NCBI GenBank assembly: GCA_012511995.1
Contig: JAAZFA010000050.1
Coordinates: forward strand, 1 to 12,739
Length of the DNA: 12,739 nt
Reading direction: 5' to 3'
Source: Thermoproteota archaeon
GTDB lineage: Archaea > Thermoproteota > Bathyarchaeia > Bathyarchaeales > Bathycorpusculaceae
The position numbers and the translations under genes were made by a program. The notes under the pieces are model-generated. The model saw nothing but the letters and a program-made list of their open reading frames with translations. It ran no database searches and was not told where the DNA came from. Of the stretch, positions 6,486 through 12,739 are shown piece after piece (the stretch's first letter is position 1; each line of letters starts with the position of its first letter).

Positions 6486-6507
6486 ATAAAAACAGGATGC
6501 AAACCAT

Positions 6508-7485
6508 ATGAATAAAAAAAAAATAATAGCGATAATTGCTGTTGTTGTTATCATCACATCAGCATTCGTATACGTGTATTATACTTCACAAACTAATAAC
6601 CCGCAAGGACAAAGTGGTATCCTAATAATAGATTCCCAAGGATACCAAACAACGTTACCCTCAATTCCACAGCGAATAATATCTTTAGCACCAAGCGTTA
6701 CCCCAATCTTATACGAAATAGGTGTAGGCGACAAAATAGTCGGATTAACTGAATATGACGACTACCCTTACGATTTCTCTGCTTGGTTTAAAGCAGGTAA
6801 CATGACCTGCGTTGGAGGATTCGCGACTCCAAATATTGAAGCAATAATGTTACTGGATCCTGATATAATATTTACCACTAATATTAACGACGCAGAAATC
6901 CCTAACATGCGTGAATTGGGCTACAAAGTCATTGTTGTTGGACCAACAAGTATAGATGGAATCTACGAAACAATTTTACTCATCGGAAAAGCCACAGGTG
7001 CAGAAGACAACGCGACAGTATTAGTAAATAGACTTAGCAATCAAATCAGTGACATACAATCAACAATCACCGCAGCAAATATAGCGGAAAAACCAACAGT
7101 CTACTACGAAATCTGGTTTGATGAATCAGGATTAATGAGTGCTGGATCAGGCTCATGGATAAACGACGTTATAGTAAAAGCCGGCGGAATCAACATATTT
7201 GCCAACGAAACCCAAGAATATCCACGTACAAGCTCCGAAGTAGTCCTTTACCGCAATCCAGACGTAATACTATTACCAACAAACATGGGAACAGGTACAC
7301 CATTCTACGGTAGCGTAGCTGAAGTCAAAGCCCGACCAGGCTGGAGCGCTATTGACGCAATCAAGAACAACCGCTTATACGTGATAGACCAAGACATATT
7401 CAATGAGCCTGGCGCCAGAGTAGCTGACCAAGTTCAATCAGTCGCAGCCAGCCTCTACCCACAACTATTTAACCCTACCCCGTAA
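6508..7485 (+). CDS. btuF: Corrinoid (vitamin B12) ABC transporter substrate-binding protein
   Basis: Extracytoplasmic binding protein of the BtuF/FhuD class (PF01497), 325 residues. A basic start (MNKKK) and a hydrophobic helix (about 5-25) form a signal peptide or uncleaved anchor; no lipobox cysteine is present, so it is probably held by this helix. Then come a short linker and a bilobed domain. Family landmarks are QRIISLAPSVTPILYEIG (55-72), VGG..TPNIEAIMLLDPDII (102-121), PGW..I.A..NNRLYVID near the C-terminus, and the SYxE-like YYEIWFDE region. Members bind B12, haem or siderophores; the downstream cbiZ makes a corrinoid by far the likeliest ligand. First gene of a four-gene operon, 19 bp before btuC. 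ATG start; AGGATG (6493-6498) may serve as a weak ribosome-binding site. Confidence 0.92.
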   Translation: MNKKKIIAIIAVVVIITSAFVYVYYTSQTNNPQGQSGILIIDSQGYQTTLPSIPQRIISLAPSVTPILYEIGVGDKIVGLTEYDDYPYDFSAWFKAGNMTCVGGFATPNIEAIMLLDPDIIFTTNINDAEIPNMRELGYKVIVVGPTSIDGIYETILLIGKATGAEDNATVLVNRLSNQISDIQSTITAANIAEKPTVYYEIWFDESGLMSAGSGSWINDVIVKAGGINIFANETQEYPRTSSEVVLYRNPDVILLPTNMGTGTPFYGSVAEVKARPGWSAIDAIKNNRLYVIDQDIFNEPGARVADQVQSVAASLYPQLFNPTP

Positions 7486-7504
7486 TTCTGAGAGTGAACT
7501 CATA

Positions 7505-8566
7505 GTGACAGGCAATATTCAGACAACCTATTCAAAACGCTCAAAACGATGGAAACTAATTCTACTTAGCCTAATCATTTCTTTGCTTGTCACTATCTTT
7601 CTCTCTTTGAACATTGGTTATGTTCCACTTCCTTTTTCAGAAATCATGACTATTCTTGGAAATCAAATTCCGGGCATAAACCTTCCCGTTGACCCAATTA
7701 ATCAATCTGTTATCTTTTACAGTCGTTTTCCCCGAATAATAGCTGGCGTAGTTATCGGTGCAGGTTTAGCTGCTGCAGGTGTGCTTTATCAGGGCGTTTT
7801 TAAAAATCCTATGGCTGACCCCTACGTTTTAGGAGTTTCCTCAGGTGCTTCTGTTGGCGCTGGGCTCGCAACATTGTTTGGAGGAGGGTTGAGTTTACTG
7901 GGTTTCCCCATCGTTCCCACCTCAGCTTTCTTAGCAGGACTGATTACAATTTTTGTTGTATATAACATTTCCCGAGTAGGTACTCGAGTTCCAGAAATGA
8001 CTTTACTTCTTTCTGGTTTAGCCATAACAATATTTCTTTCAGCCATTTACTCAATCATGCAAGTTTTAGCGCCTAATACACAACTTCATTCACTCGTGTA
8101 CTGGCTTATCGGTGGTATAACAAACATTACTTGGGGTAATGTATGGTCGATCTTTCCTTTCATCTTTGGAGGATTAGTTTTATCATTTTTTTTTGTTCGT
8201 GACTTAAACATGATGGCTTTAGGTGAGGATACCGCTCAACATTTAGGTGTAAATACAGAAAGAACTAAAAAAATACTGTTAGTATTAGCTTCAATGATGA
8301 CTGCTGCAGCAGTTTCTCTATGTGGACTTATTGGCTTTGTAGGTTTAATGATCCCCCATATAACTCGACTCATCATTGGACCCGATCATCGGATCCTTCT
8401 TCCAGCATCCGCCATTGTTGGTGCCATTTTCTTAATAATATGTGATGCCATCGCAAGAATAGCTACCGGTGCTGCAGAATTGCCTGTTGGTGCTATAACA
8501 GCACTTGCCGGTGGGCCTTTCTTTATCTTCCTCCTTAGAAGGAGAAAACTAAGCTATCGAATGTAG
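7505..8566 (+). CDS. btuC: Corrinoid ABC transporter permease (FecCD family)
   Basis: Membrane subunit that forms the transport channel as a dimer. 353 residues with about ten hydrophobic segments, usual for BtuC/FecCD. Family landmarks are SRFPRIIAGVVIGAGLAAAG (73-92), KNPMADPYVLGVSSGAS (100-116), ALGEDTAQHLGV (238-249), which probably contacts the ATPase, CGLIGFVGLMIPHITRL (273-289), and ELPVGAITALAGGPFF (325-340). The start is GTG at 7505, just before a basic segment and the first helix; GAGAGTGA a few bases upstream is a possible ribosome-binding site. It lies 19 bp after btuF, and its stop nearly touches btuD. The ligand class follows from the operon. Confidence 0.95.
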   Translation: MTGNIQTTYSKRSKRWKLILLSLIISLLVTIFLSLNIGYVPLPFSEIMTILGNQIPGINLPVDPINQSVIFYSRFPRIIAGVVIGAGLAAAGVLYQGVFKNPMADPYVLGVSSGASVGAGLATLFGGGLSLLGFPIVPTSAFLAGLITIFVVYNISRVGTRVPEMTLLLSGLAITIFLSAIYSIMQVLAPNTQLHSLVYWLIGGITNITWGNVWSIFPFIFGGLVLSFFFVRDLNMMALGEDTAQHLGVNTERTKKILLVLASMMTAAAVSLCGLIGFVGLMIPHITRLIIGPDHRILLPASAIVGAIFLIICDAIARIATGAAELPVGAITALAGGPFFIFLLRRRKLSYRM

Positions 8567-8576
8567 AGTGAAATTT

Positions 8577-9887
8577 ATGGTTACATTAAATGTGACTGGT
8601 GTAGAATGCCGCTATGGTTCCACTAAAATACTGTCAGGTATTAATTTAGATGTTAAACCCGGAGATTTTGTTGGAGTTCTTGGTCCAAATGGTTCAGGAA
8701 AGACAACTCTTTTAAAGAGTATCAGTCGTGTCCTTAAGCCTCATGTTGGCTCAATTTTAATTGACAAAGATGAGATTTACAGTTTAAAGCCTCTGGAAGT
8801 CGCCAAAAAACTTGCTGTGGTTCCACAGGATACTACAGTTGGCTTTAATTTTTCTGTTTTAGATGTTGTGTTAATGGGTCGAAATCCTCATTTGGGTCGT
8901 TTTCAGATGGAAAGCTCAAGCGACGTTGAAATTGCTAAAAAAGCAATGATGTTGACCAATACCTGGGGACTAGCAGATAGGTCGATAAATGAGTTGAGCG
9001 GCGGTGAACGTCAACGCGTAATTATTGCGCGTGCTCTAGCACAGGAACCAAAAATATTGCTATTAGATGAGCCCATGAGTCACCTTGACATAATCAATCA
9101 ACTTGAAGTTATGGATCTAGTAAAAAGCTTGTGTGTCACAGAAGGTTTGTCGGTAATAGCGGTTATACATGATCTAAATATGGCTGCTAGATACTGCAGT
9201 TCTCTTTTACTGCTTAAATCAGGTACAGTTTATGCTTTTGGTGAAACAGAGAAAGTATTAACTCACGAAAATATACGTAGTGTTTTTTCTGTCGATGTTA
9301 TAGTACGCAAGAATGCAGTTACTAATTCCCTCTATGTTATTCCTCTTTCACCCAAAAAGCCTTGTACAAAAAAGAGGTGTACCGTCCATCTCATCTGTGG
9401 TGCAGGAACGGGTATGGGACTAATGAAAGCCCTCATAGATGAAGGCTACACAGTGACAACTGGCGTTTTAAACAAACTAGATTCCGACTTTGAAGCTTCG
9501 GAAATGCTTAATGTACCCACAGTTGTTGATGCGCCTTTCTCGTCAATAACAGACCAGTCTTTTCACATGAATCTAGATATGATTACTAGGGCTGCTATGG
9601 TTGTTGTAACTAATGTTCCGTTCGGTTTAGGCAATCTTAGAAATTTGGAGGCTGCAAAGAAAGCACTCGAATATGGTATTCCTACGTATGTTATAGACGA
9701 AATTCCAATTGAAGAACGAGATTTCACTGACGGGAAAGCTATTCAGCTTATGTCTGAGCTTAAGAAAGATGGCGCCATTTTTATTAAGAATCCATTAGAT
9801 ATTCTGGCATTACTTAACCTTCCAAAGGCTAAACCTAAAGTTCTGTCAGATAAGGAAATTATAAAAGAACACATGAAACCAACTTAA
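8577..9887 (+). CDS. btuD: Corrinoid ABC transporter ATPase with an extra C-terminal domain
   Basis: 436 residues from the ATG at 8577 (a GTG at 8568 would add three). Residues 1 to about 250 are a complete ABC ATPase: Walker A GPNGSGKTT (36-44), Q-loop VVPQD (Q84), signature LSGGERQR (140-147), Walker B ILLLDEP (160-166), SHLD D-loop and the H-loop histidine (H198). It powers uptake through BtuC. After a linker with two cysteines (KKPCTKKRC), residues about 269-418 form a second domain: a hydrophobic strand, a glycine-rich loop (VHLICGAGTGMGLMKAL), GVLNKLDSDFEAS, then VVVTNVPFGLGNLRNLEAA and YVIDE. This looks like a Rossmann-type alpha/beta fold. A plain BtuD is about 250 residues; longer archaeal versions exist, but the function of this part is not known to me. 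GAGTGA before the ATG supports that start. Confidence 0.93.
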   Translation: MVTLNVTGVECRYGSTKILSGINLDVKPGDFVGVLGPNGSGKTTLLKSISRVLKPHVGSILIDKDEIYSLKPLEVAKKLAVVPQDTTVGFNFSVLDVVLMGRNPHLGRFQMESSSDVEIAKKAMMLTNTWGLADRSINELSGGERQRVIIARALAQEPKILLLDEPMSHLDIINQLEVMDLVKSLCVTEGLSVIAVIHDLNMAARYCSSLLLLKSGTVYAFGETEKVLTHENIRSVFSVDVIVRKNAVTNSLYVIPLSPKKPCTKKRCTVHLICGAGTGMGLMKALIDEGYTVTTGVLNKLDSDFEASEMLNVPTVVDAPFSSITDQSFHMNLDMITRAAMVVVTNVPFGLGNLRNLEAAKKALEYGIPTYVIDEIPIEERDFTDGKAIQLMSELKKDGAIFIKNPLDILALLNLPKAKPKVLSDKEIIKEHMKPT

Positions 9888-9914
9888 CTCTCAAGCTGAC
9901 GGAATATGTGAAAA

Positions 9915-10697
9915 ATGCCTAGTGAAGTCACGGTTTTTAAAGAAACAAAGTTGCCGTTAAAACTAAAGGATGTAGCTGTAAAAGTAGTTCACCACCGATA
10001 TGATGATATAACGCTCAATACTACGCTTGTATCTTTCCCAACAAAACGAAAAATTCTTTCTACAATAGATGGGTTAAAACAGGTTCAACACGTTGCCAAT
10101 GTCTACCTTCCACAGGCTTTGTCTGAGCGTGTAATGACCATCAAGCGGTATAATCATTTCATAAGGCATCTACCGGTTACGTTAGGGTTACCTCGGGGTA
10201 ACGTAGCGTTTTTGAGCACTGGGGTAGACATGGAAAATGTGGCTTATTGTGAAAAGTCATATGAGGACTTTCATGTTTGCTGCATCGCTACTGGGGGAGC
10301 GCTGAATAATGCTCTTCGAACGGGTGTAGACAAAGGTTGCTGGGTTGAAACATCTTCAGGTTTCCAATTCAGACAGGGTACTATTAACATTATTCTTTTG
10401 ACGAATGTCTCTTTGTCTTGGGGTGCTATGGCTAGGGCGATTGTTACCGCTACGGAGGCTAAGACTGCTGCGTTGCAAGACCTGAATTATCGGAGTACGT
10501 CTTCTCCTAAAGTTCAAGCTACGGGTACTGGAACTGACAGTACGATCGTTGTTTCGGCAGCAACCCCCGATATTGTAATAAAACACACAGGTGGTCATAC
10601 AAAGATGGGTGAATTAATTGGTTTCACTACGAAGAGTGCTGTAGAAGAAGCTCTGCAAAACTACGATAAAAAGCGTGACAATCATTGCTTTGGATAG
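9915..10697 (+). CDS. cbiZ: Adenosylcobinamide amidohydrolase
   Basis: Cleaves the aminopropanol side chain of adenosylcobinamide (and of some complete corrinoids) to release adenosylcobyric acid, allowing imported corrinoids to be rebuilt. 260 residues, cytoplasmic. Family motifs are clear: FPTKRKILSTIDG (41-53), AFLSTGVDM (98-106), ATGGALNNALRTG (125-137), GTINIILLTN (155-164), GAMARAIVTATEAKTAALQD (170-189), ATGTGTDS (202-209) and GGHTKMGELIG (226-236). The ATG at 9915 lies 27 bp after btuD, same strand, so it belongs to the uptake operon. This pairing of importer and CbiZ is the established archaeal salvage route. The N-terminal 20 residues are poorly conserved and the start could vary slightly. 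Confidence 0.95.
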   Translation: MPSEVTVFKETKLPLKLKDVAVKVVHHRYDDITLNTTLVSFPTKRKILSTIDGLKQVQHVANVYLPQALSERVMTIKRYNHFIRHLPVTLGLPRGNVAFLSTGVDMENVAYCEKSYEDFHVCCIATGGALNNALRTGVDKGCWVETSSGFQFRQGTINIILLTNVSLSWGAMARAIVTATEAKTAALQDLNYRSTSSPKVQATGTGTDSTIVVSAATPDIVIKHTGGHTKMGELIGFTTKSAVEEALQNYDKKRDNHCFG

Positions 10698-10742
10698 TAA
10701 TGTCATTCTTAAATCACGCGAAATTGACGTAAAAATATAATG

Positions 10743-10820
10743 TGGCGGGCCCGACGGGAATTGAACCCGCGACCTAAGGATTAAGAGTCCTCCGCTCTAG
10801 CCTGACTGAGCCACGGGCCC
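10743..10820 (-). tRNA. tRNA-Lys (anticodon CUU)
   Basis: The minus strand folds into a full cloverleaf: acceptor GGGCCCG/CGGGCCC, D-stem GCTC/GAGC, anticodon stem GAGGA/TCCTT around loop CTCTTAA (anticodon CTT, reading AAG), and T-stem GCGGG/CCCGT with loop TTCAATT. The discriminator is G and CCA is encoded (10743-10745). No intron. The sequence is close to archaeal tRNA-Lys genes. Confidence 0.97.
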
Positions 10821-11177
10821 CAACGCTTTCTAAATGGGTTTCATAGTTAAATATAGAGATTGCGGTTCAAACCACAATATCCAAAAAAATATTTTCGGGT
10901 TCAACTTCAAGAGTATTCTGTTCAAATGAAAAATGCTGTTTTTATGGCTTTAGTTGCTGATTGTGCGGTTGTGTGGCTTCTTTTCTTATGAGCAATCTTC
11001 TAAGAAGTAGCTGTACAACAATTTTTATCTGTTCTACTACTTCTATTGAATCAAAATTACCGACATAACCTCAATGTTTTAGATACCTGCTAAAACCCTT
11101 ATGTTATTCATTTTCTTTTAGGTATTGTCGCAGCTTGATGCAAATAAACAATAATAAAGCAAGGTACAATTGGTAAC
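10821..11177. other. Intergenic region between tRNA-Lys and the DUF362 gene
   Basis: It holds the tRNA promoter on the minus strand and the plus-strand upstream region of the DUF362 gene. A 21-codon hydrophobic frame starts at 10926 (MKNAVFMALV...WLLFL) but has no supporting signals. Nothing else is seen. Confidence 0.5.
10847..10858 (-). promoter_or_regulatory. TATA box for tRNA-Lys
   Basis: On the minus strand this reads CTCTATATTTAA, centred about 32 nt upstream of the tRNA 5' end, the expected archaeal spacing when the transcript starts a few bases before the tRNA. Confidence 0.5.
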
Positions 11178-12116
11178 ATGGCGATGTTTTTTTTGGGTCC
11201 ATCAATTGAAGTCTATATCCTTAAAACTACTGACCGTAAATCAGCCATACCGACTCTTCTGAACCAATTTGATTTGGCAAACTTCAACGGTAAACCGGTA
11301 GCATTAAAAGCCAATTACAACAGTGCCGATCCTTATCCTGCATCAACTCACATAGATACGCTTCGAGCCATCGTAGAAAACCTCCAAGCAGCAGGTATTG
11401 AGAGCCTTACTTTGGCAGAAAGGAGCGGTATGGGTGACACCCGTGAAGTACTTGAGACTACTGGTGTTTTCGCACTTTCAAAAGAACTCGGTTTTAAAAC
11501 AGTTGTATTAGACGATGTTTCAAAGCAAGATTGGGTTAAGTTTGATCGCGGCAACACGCATTGGTTAAGAGGCTTCTACCTCGCCAAAGTGTTTCATGAG
11601 TCACCTAAAGTAATAGAAACCTGTTGCCTAAAGACACATCGCTTCGGCGGACACTTTACGTTAGCGTTGAAATGCTCGGTGGGGCTCGTCGCCAAAAAGG
11701 TTCCAGACGGTATGTACGATTACATGTGGGAACTCCATGGTTCACCGTTCCAACGACAGATGATCGCTGAAATCAATAATCATTACCATGTCGACGCAGT
11801 CATTATGGACGGGGTTAAAGCGTTTGTGTCTGGTGGTCCTGAAAATGGAACATTAACTGAACCCGGTTTAATGCTTGCTAGCCGTGACCGAGTCGCTATT
11901 GATGCCGTTGGAGTTTCATTACTCAAACTCTTCGGCGCTAAGGGTAAAGTCGGTTCTGACCCTGTTTTTTGTCAGGACCAAATCAAACGGGCGGCAGAGC
12001 TTGGGTTTGGTGTTCGTTCCCCTGAGGAAATAAAGTTAATACCCCTTAATTACGAAGCTCAAGTTGACGTTGACCGTATAGATAAAGTGCTAAAGTCCAA
12101 AGTCGTGATGCATTAA
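11178..12116 (+). CDS. DUF362 domain protein
   Basis: 312-residue soluble protein of the DUF362 family (PF04015). Family-like stretches are VALKANYNSADPYPASTH (about 41-58), where ligands for the conserved site should lie, LTLAERSGMGD (about 76-86), ETCCLKTHRFGGHFTLALK in the middle, and VIMDGVKAFVSGGPENGT with LASRDRVAIDAVGVSLL in the C-terminal third. Many family members carry a ferredoxin domain; here no CxxCxxCxxxC cluster exists, so this is the short form. Biochemical function is unknown. The ATG at 11178 is preceded by AAGGT (about 11160) and A/T-rich sequence with AATAATAAAG near 11149. Another ATG at 11184 is possible. Same strand as the small cysteine protein, but about 100 bp separates them. 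Confidence 0.88.
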   Translation: MAMFFLGPSIEVYILKTTDRKSAIPTLLNQFDLANFNGKPVALKANYNSADPYPASTHIDTLRAIVENLQAAGIESLTLAERSGMGDTREVLETTGVFALSKELGFKTVVLDDVSKQDWVKFDRGNTHWLRGFYLAKVFHESPKVIETCCLKTHRFGGHFTLALKCSVGLVAKKVPDGMYDYMWELHGSPFQRQMIAEINNHYHVDAVIMDGVKAFVSGGPENGTLTEPGLMLASRDRVAIDAVGVSLLKLFGAKGKVGSDPVFCQDQIKRAAELGFGVRSPEEIKLIPLNYEAQVDVDRIDKVLKSKVVMH

Positions 12117-12161
12117 CTAATCCAGCGACATAGTCGATTGGAACCCAAACCGACGAATCCT

Positions 12162-12186
12162 CTAATTAAATAATCCTTATATGGGA
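12162..12186 (+). promoter_or_regulatory. TATA-like region of the small cysteine protein gene
   Basis: Two candidates, CTAATTAAATAAT (12162-12174) and CCTTATATGG (12175-12184). The second sits about 34 nt before the ATG at 12214 and would give a very short leader, fitting the absence of a Shine-Dalgarno. Confidence 0.35.
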
Positions 12187-12213
12187 TTAGCGAAGAAAAT
12201 AGTTTGATACCCC

Positions 12214-12426
12214 ATGATTCCTGAAGGTTATGTAGAATATAAGCGAAGAGAATACTGCAAAGACATTAAGTGCTCCAGGCAAGCAGAGTTAGACTCACAA
12301 ACAGAGGGCTCACTTGCATATGAGGCGGTACGTGCAAAATGCCGAGATAGTTGCCTTTTTACAACTTACCAGTTTCACCACTGGCTAATAGACAAAGGCT
12401 ACTTGATAGTAAAACCTCAAACATAA
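12214..12426 (+). CDS. Conserved-looking 70-residue four-cysteine protein, unknown
   Basis: Small, soluble, charged protein beginning MIPEGYVEYKRREYCKDIKC and ending HHWLIDKGYLIVKPQT. Cysteines are at 15, 20, 43 and 47 (CxxxxC and CxxxC), with H55-H56 nearby, a pattern able to bind zinc or an iron-sulfur centre. The sequence has the balanced composition of a real gene and a clean ATG, with a TATA-like box at leaderless distance. The function is not recognised. It follows the DUF362 gene on the same strand but seems to have its own promoter. Confidence 0.7.
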   Translation: MIPEGYVEYKRREYCKDIKCSRQAELDSQTEGSLAYEAVRAKCRDSCLFTTYQFHHWLIDKGYLIVKPQT

Positions 12427-12739
12427 CCAATTTATCGCCAAAAAAGTTTGAGCTAAAAAAAGTAACGAAGAAAAATAACCGCTTTTATGTAAATAAAAGT
12501 TAAGCTTGCGTTGCAACTACTATAACGTCATAGCTGTAACTGAACTCTCGGTTTGGTGTATAGCTTCTTTCTGGTGTTAAAAGGTCCCATCGCAAACTCT
12601 AACAAATAACAGCTAAAAAACCACCCCAATTAACAACCACCCCAAATACACCCAACAACCTATAACCTCAACCAAACCCAAAAACACCCCACACCAACAT
12701 TTAACAACCCAGATAAAACAGTAACTAACTTGAAAAACA
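12427..12739. other. Intergenic region ending in an A/C-rich tract
   Basis: No gene is seen in either direction. From about 12600 to 12711 the plus strand is made almost wholly of A and C, with CCC or CCCC runs at 12624, 12640, 12651, 12677, 12687 and 12708. Read on the minus strand it is G/T-rich and resembles in style the tract at 2690-2925. The window ends here, so the right-hand limit is unknown. Confidence 0.5.

Larger units (their letters stand above)
6010..6507. other. Intergenic region between uspA and btuF
   Basis: About 500 bases. Contents: the UspA promoter, a possible 45-residue small protein on the minus strand (6160-6297), an overlapping 62-codon minus frame (6234-6422) with no recognised motif, and the btuF promoter with its hairpin. 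I looked for a cobalamin riboswitch ahead of btuF and found no conserved B12-box sequence. Confidence 0.5.

Noticed and set aside
6190..6507. Cobalamin riboswitch ahead of btuF
   Set aside because: Expected from the operon's role, but no B12-box consensus or suitable multi-stem structure could be found by eye.
7822..8046. 74-codon minus-strand frame
   Set aside because: Antisense shadow of btuC.
10356..10598. 80-codon minus-strand frame
   Set aside because: Antisense shadow of cbiZ across its most conserved motifs.
1..12739. CRISPR array, defence system or intact insertion sequence
   Set aside because: No regularly spaced repeats, no cas or nuclease genes and no intact transposase were found.

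Overview
The window looks like a chromosomal segment of an archaeon, probably a Bathyarchaeia-type lineage. This is an inference from four things: an archaeal-type tRNA-Lys with encoded CCA, A/T-rich TATA-like boxes in place of bacterial -35/-10 promoters, frequent TTG/GTG starts with weak or absent Shine-Dalgarno sequences, and archaeal-style families (DUF5752, DUF362, CbiZ, and a membrane-anchored surface protein with a poly-valine tail). The lineage is not proven from sequence alone.

Left part (1-2188): the end of a zinc/manganese-type ABC importer, with a truncated ATPase overlapping its membrane permease. It converges on a minus-strand gene for a small secreted, membrane-anchored protein. 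Just beyond lies the broken-off C-terminal end of a histidine kinase.

Decayed region (about 2186-3274): no intact gene. It holds the kinase remnant, a possible winged-helix tail, a frame-broken possible transposase fragment, a sharp A+C-rich to G+T-rich composition flip, and a compact cluster of four ACTTGC/GCAAGT hexamers.

Middle (3275-6507): a cytoplasmic alkaline-phosphatase-superfamily hydrolase, a DUF5752 protein on the opposite strand, a UspA-type ATP-binding stress protein, and long intergenic stretches with a 12-bp palindrome beside a TATA-like box and a possible 45-residue small protein.

Corrinoid locus (6508-10697): four tightly spaced same-strand genes, btuF, btuC, btuD and cbiZ. 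Together they bind, import and remodel corrinoids. BtuF/BtuC/BtuD form a B12-type ABC importer. CbiZ cleaves the amide bond of adenosylcobinamide-type corrinoids to give adenosylcobyric acid, which the cell can rebuild with its own lower ligand. BtuD carries about 170 extra C-terminal residues that look like a separate nucleotide-binding-like domain of unknown role, the most interesting functional feature here.

Right part (10743-12739): a minus-strand tRNA-Lys(CUU), a DUF362 protein, and a 70-residue four-cysteine protein. The window ends in an A/C-rich intergenic stretch.
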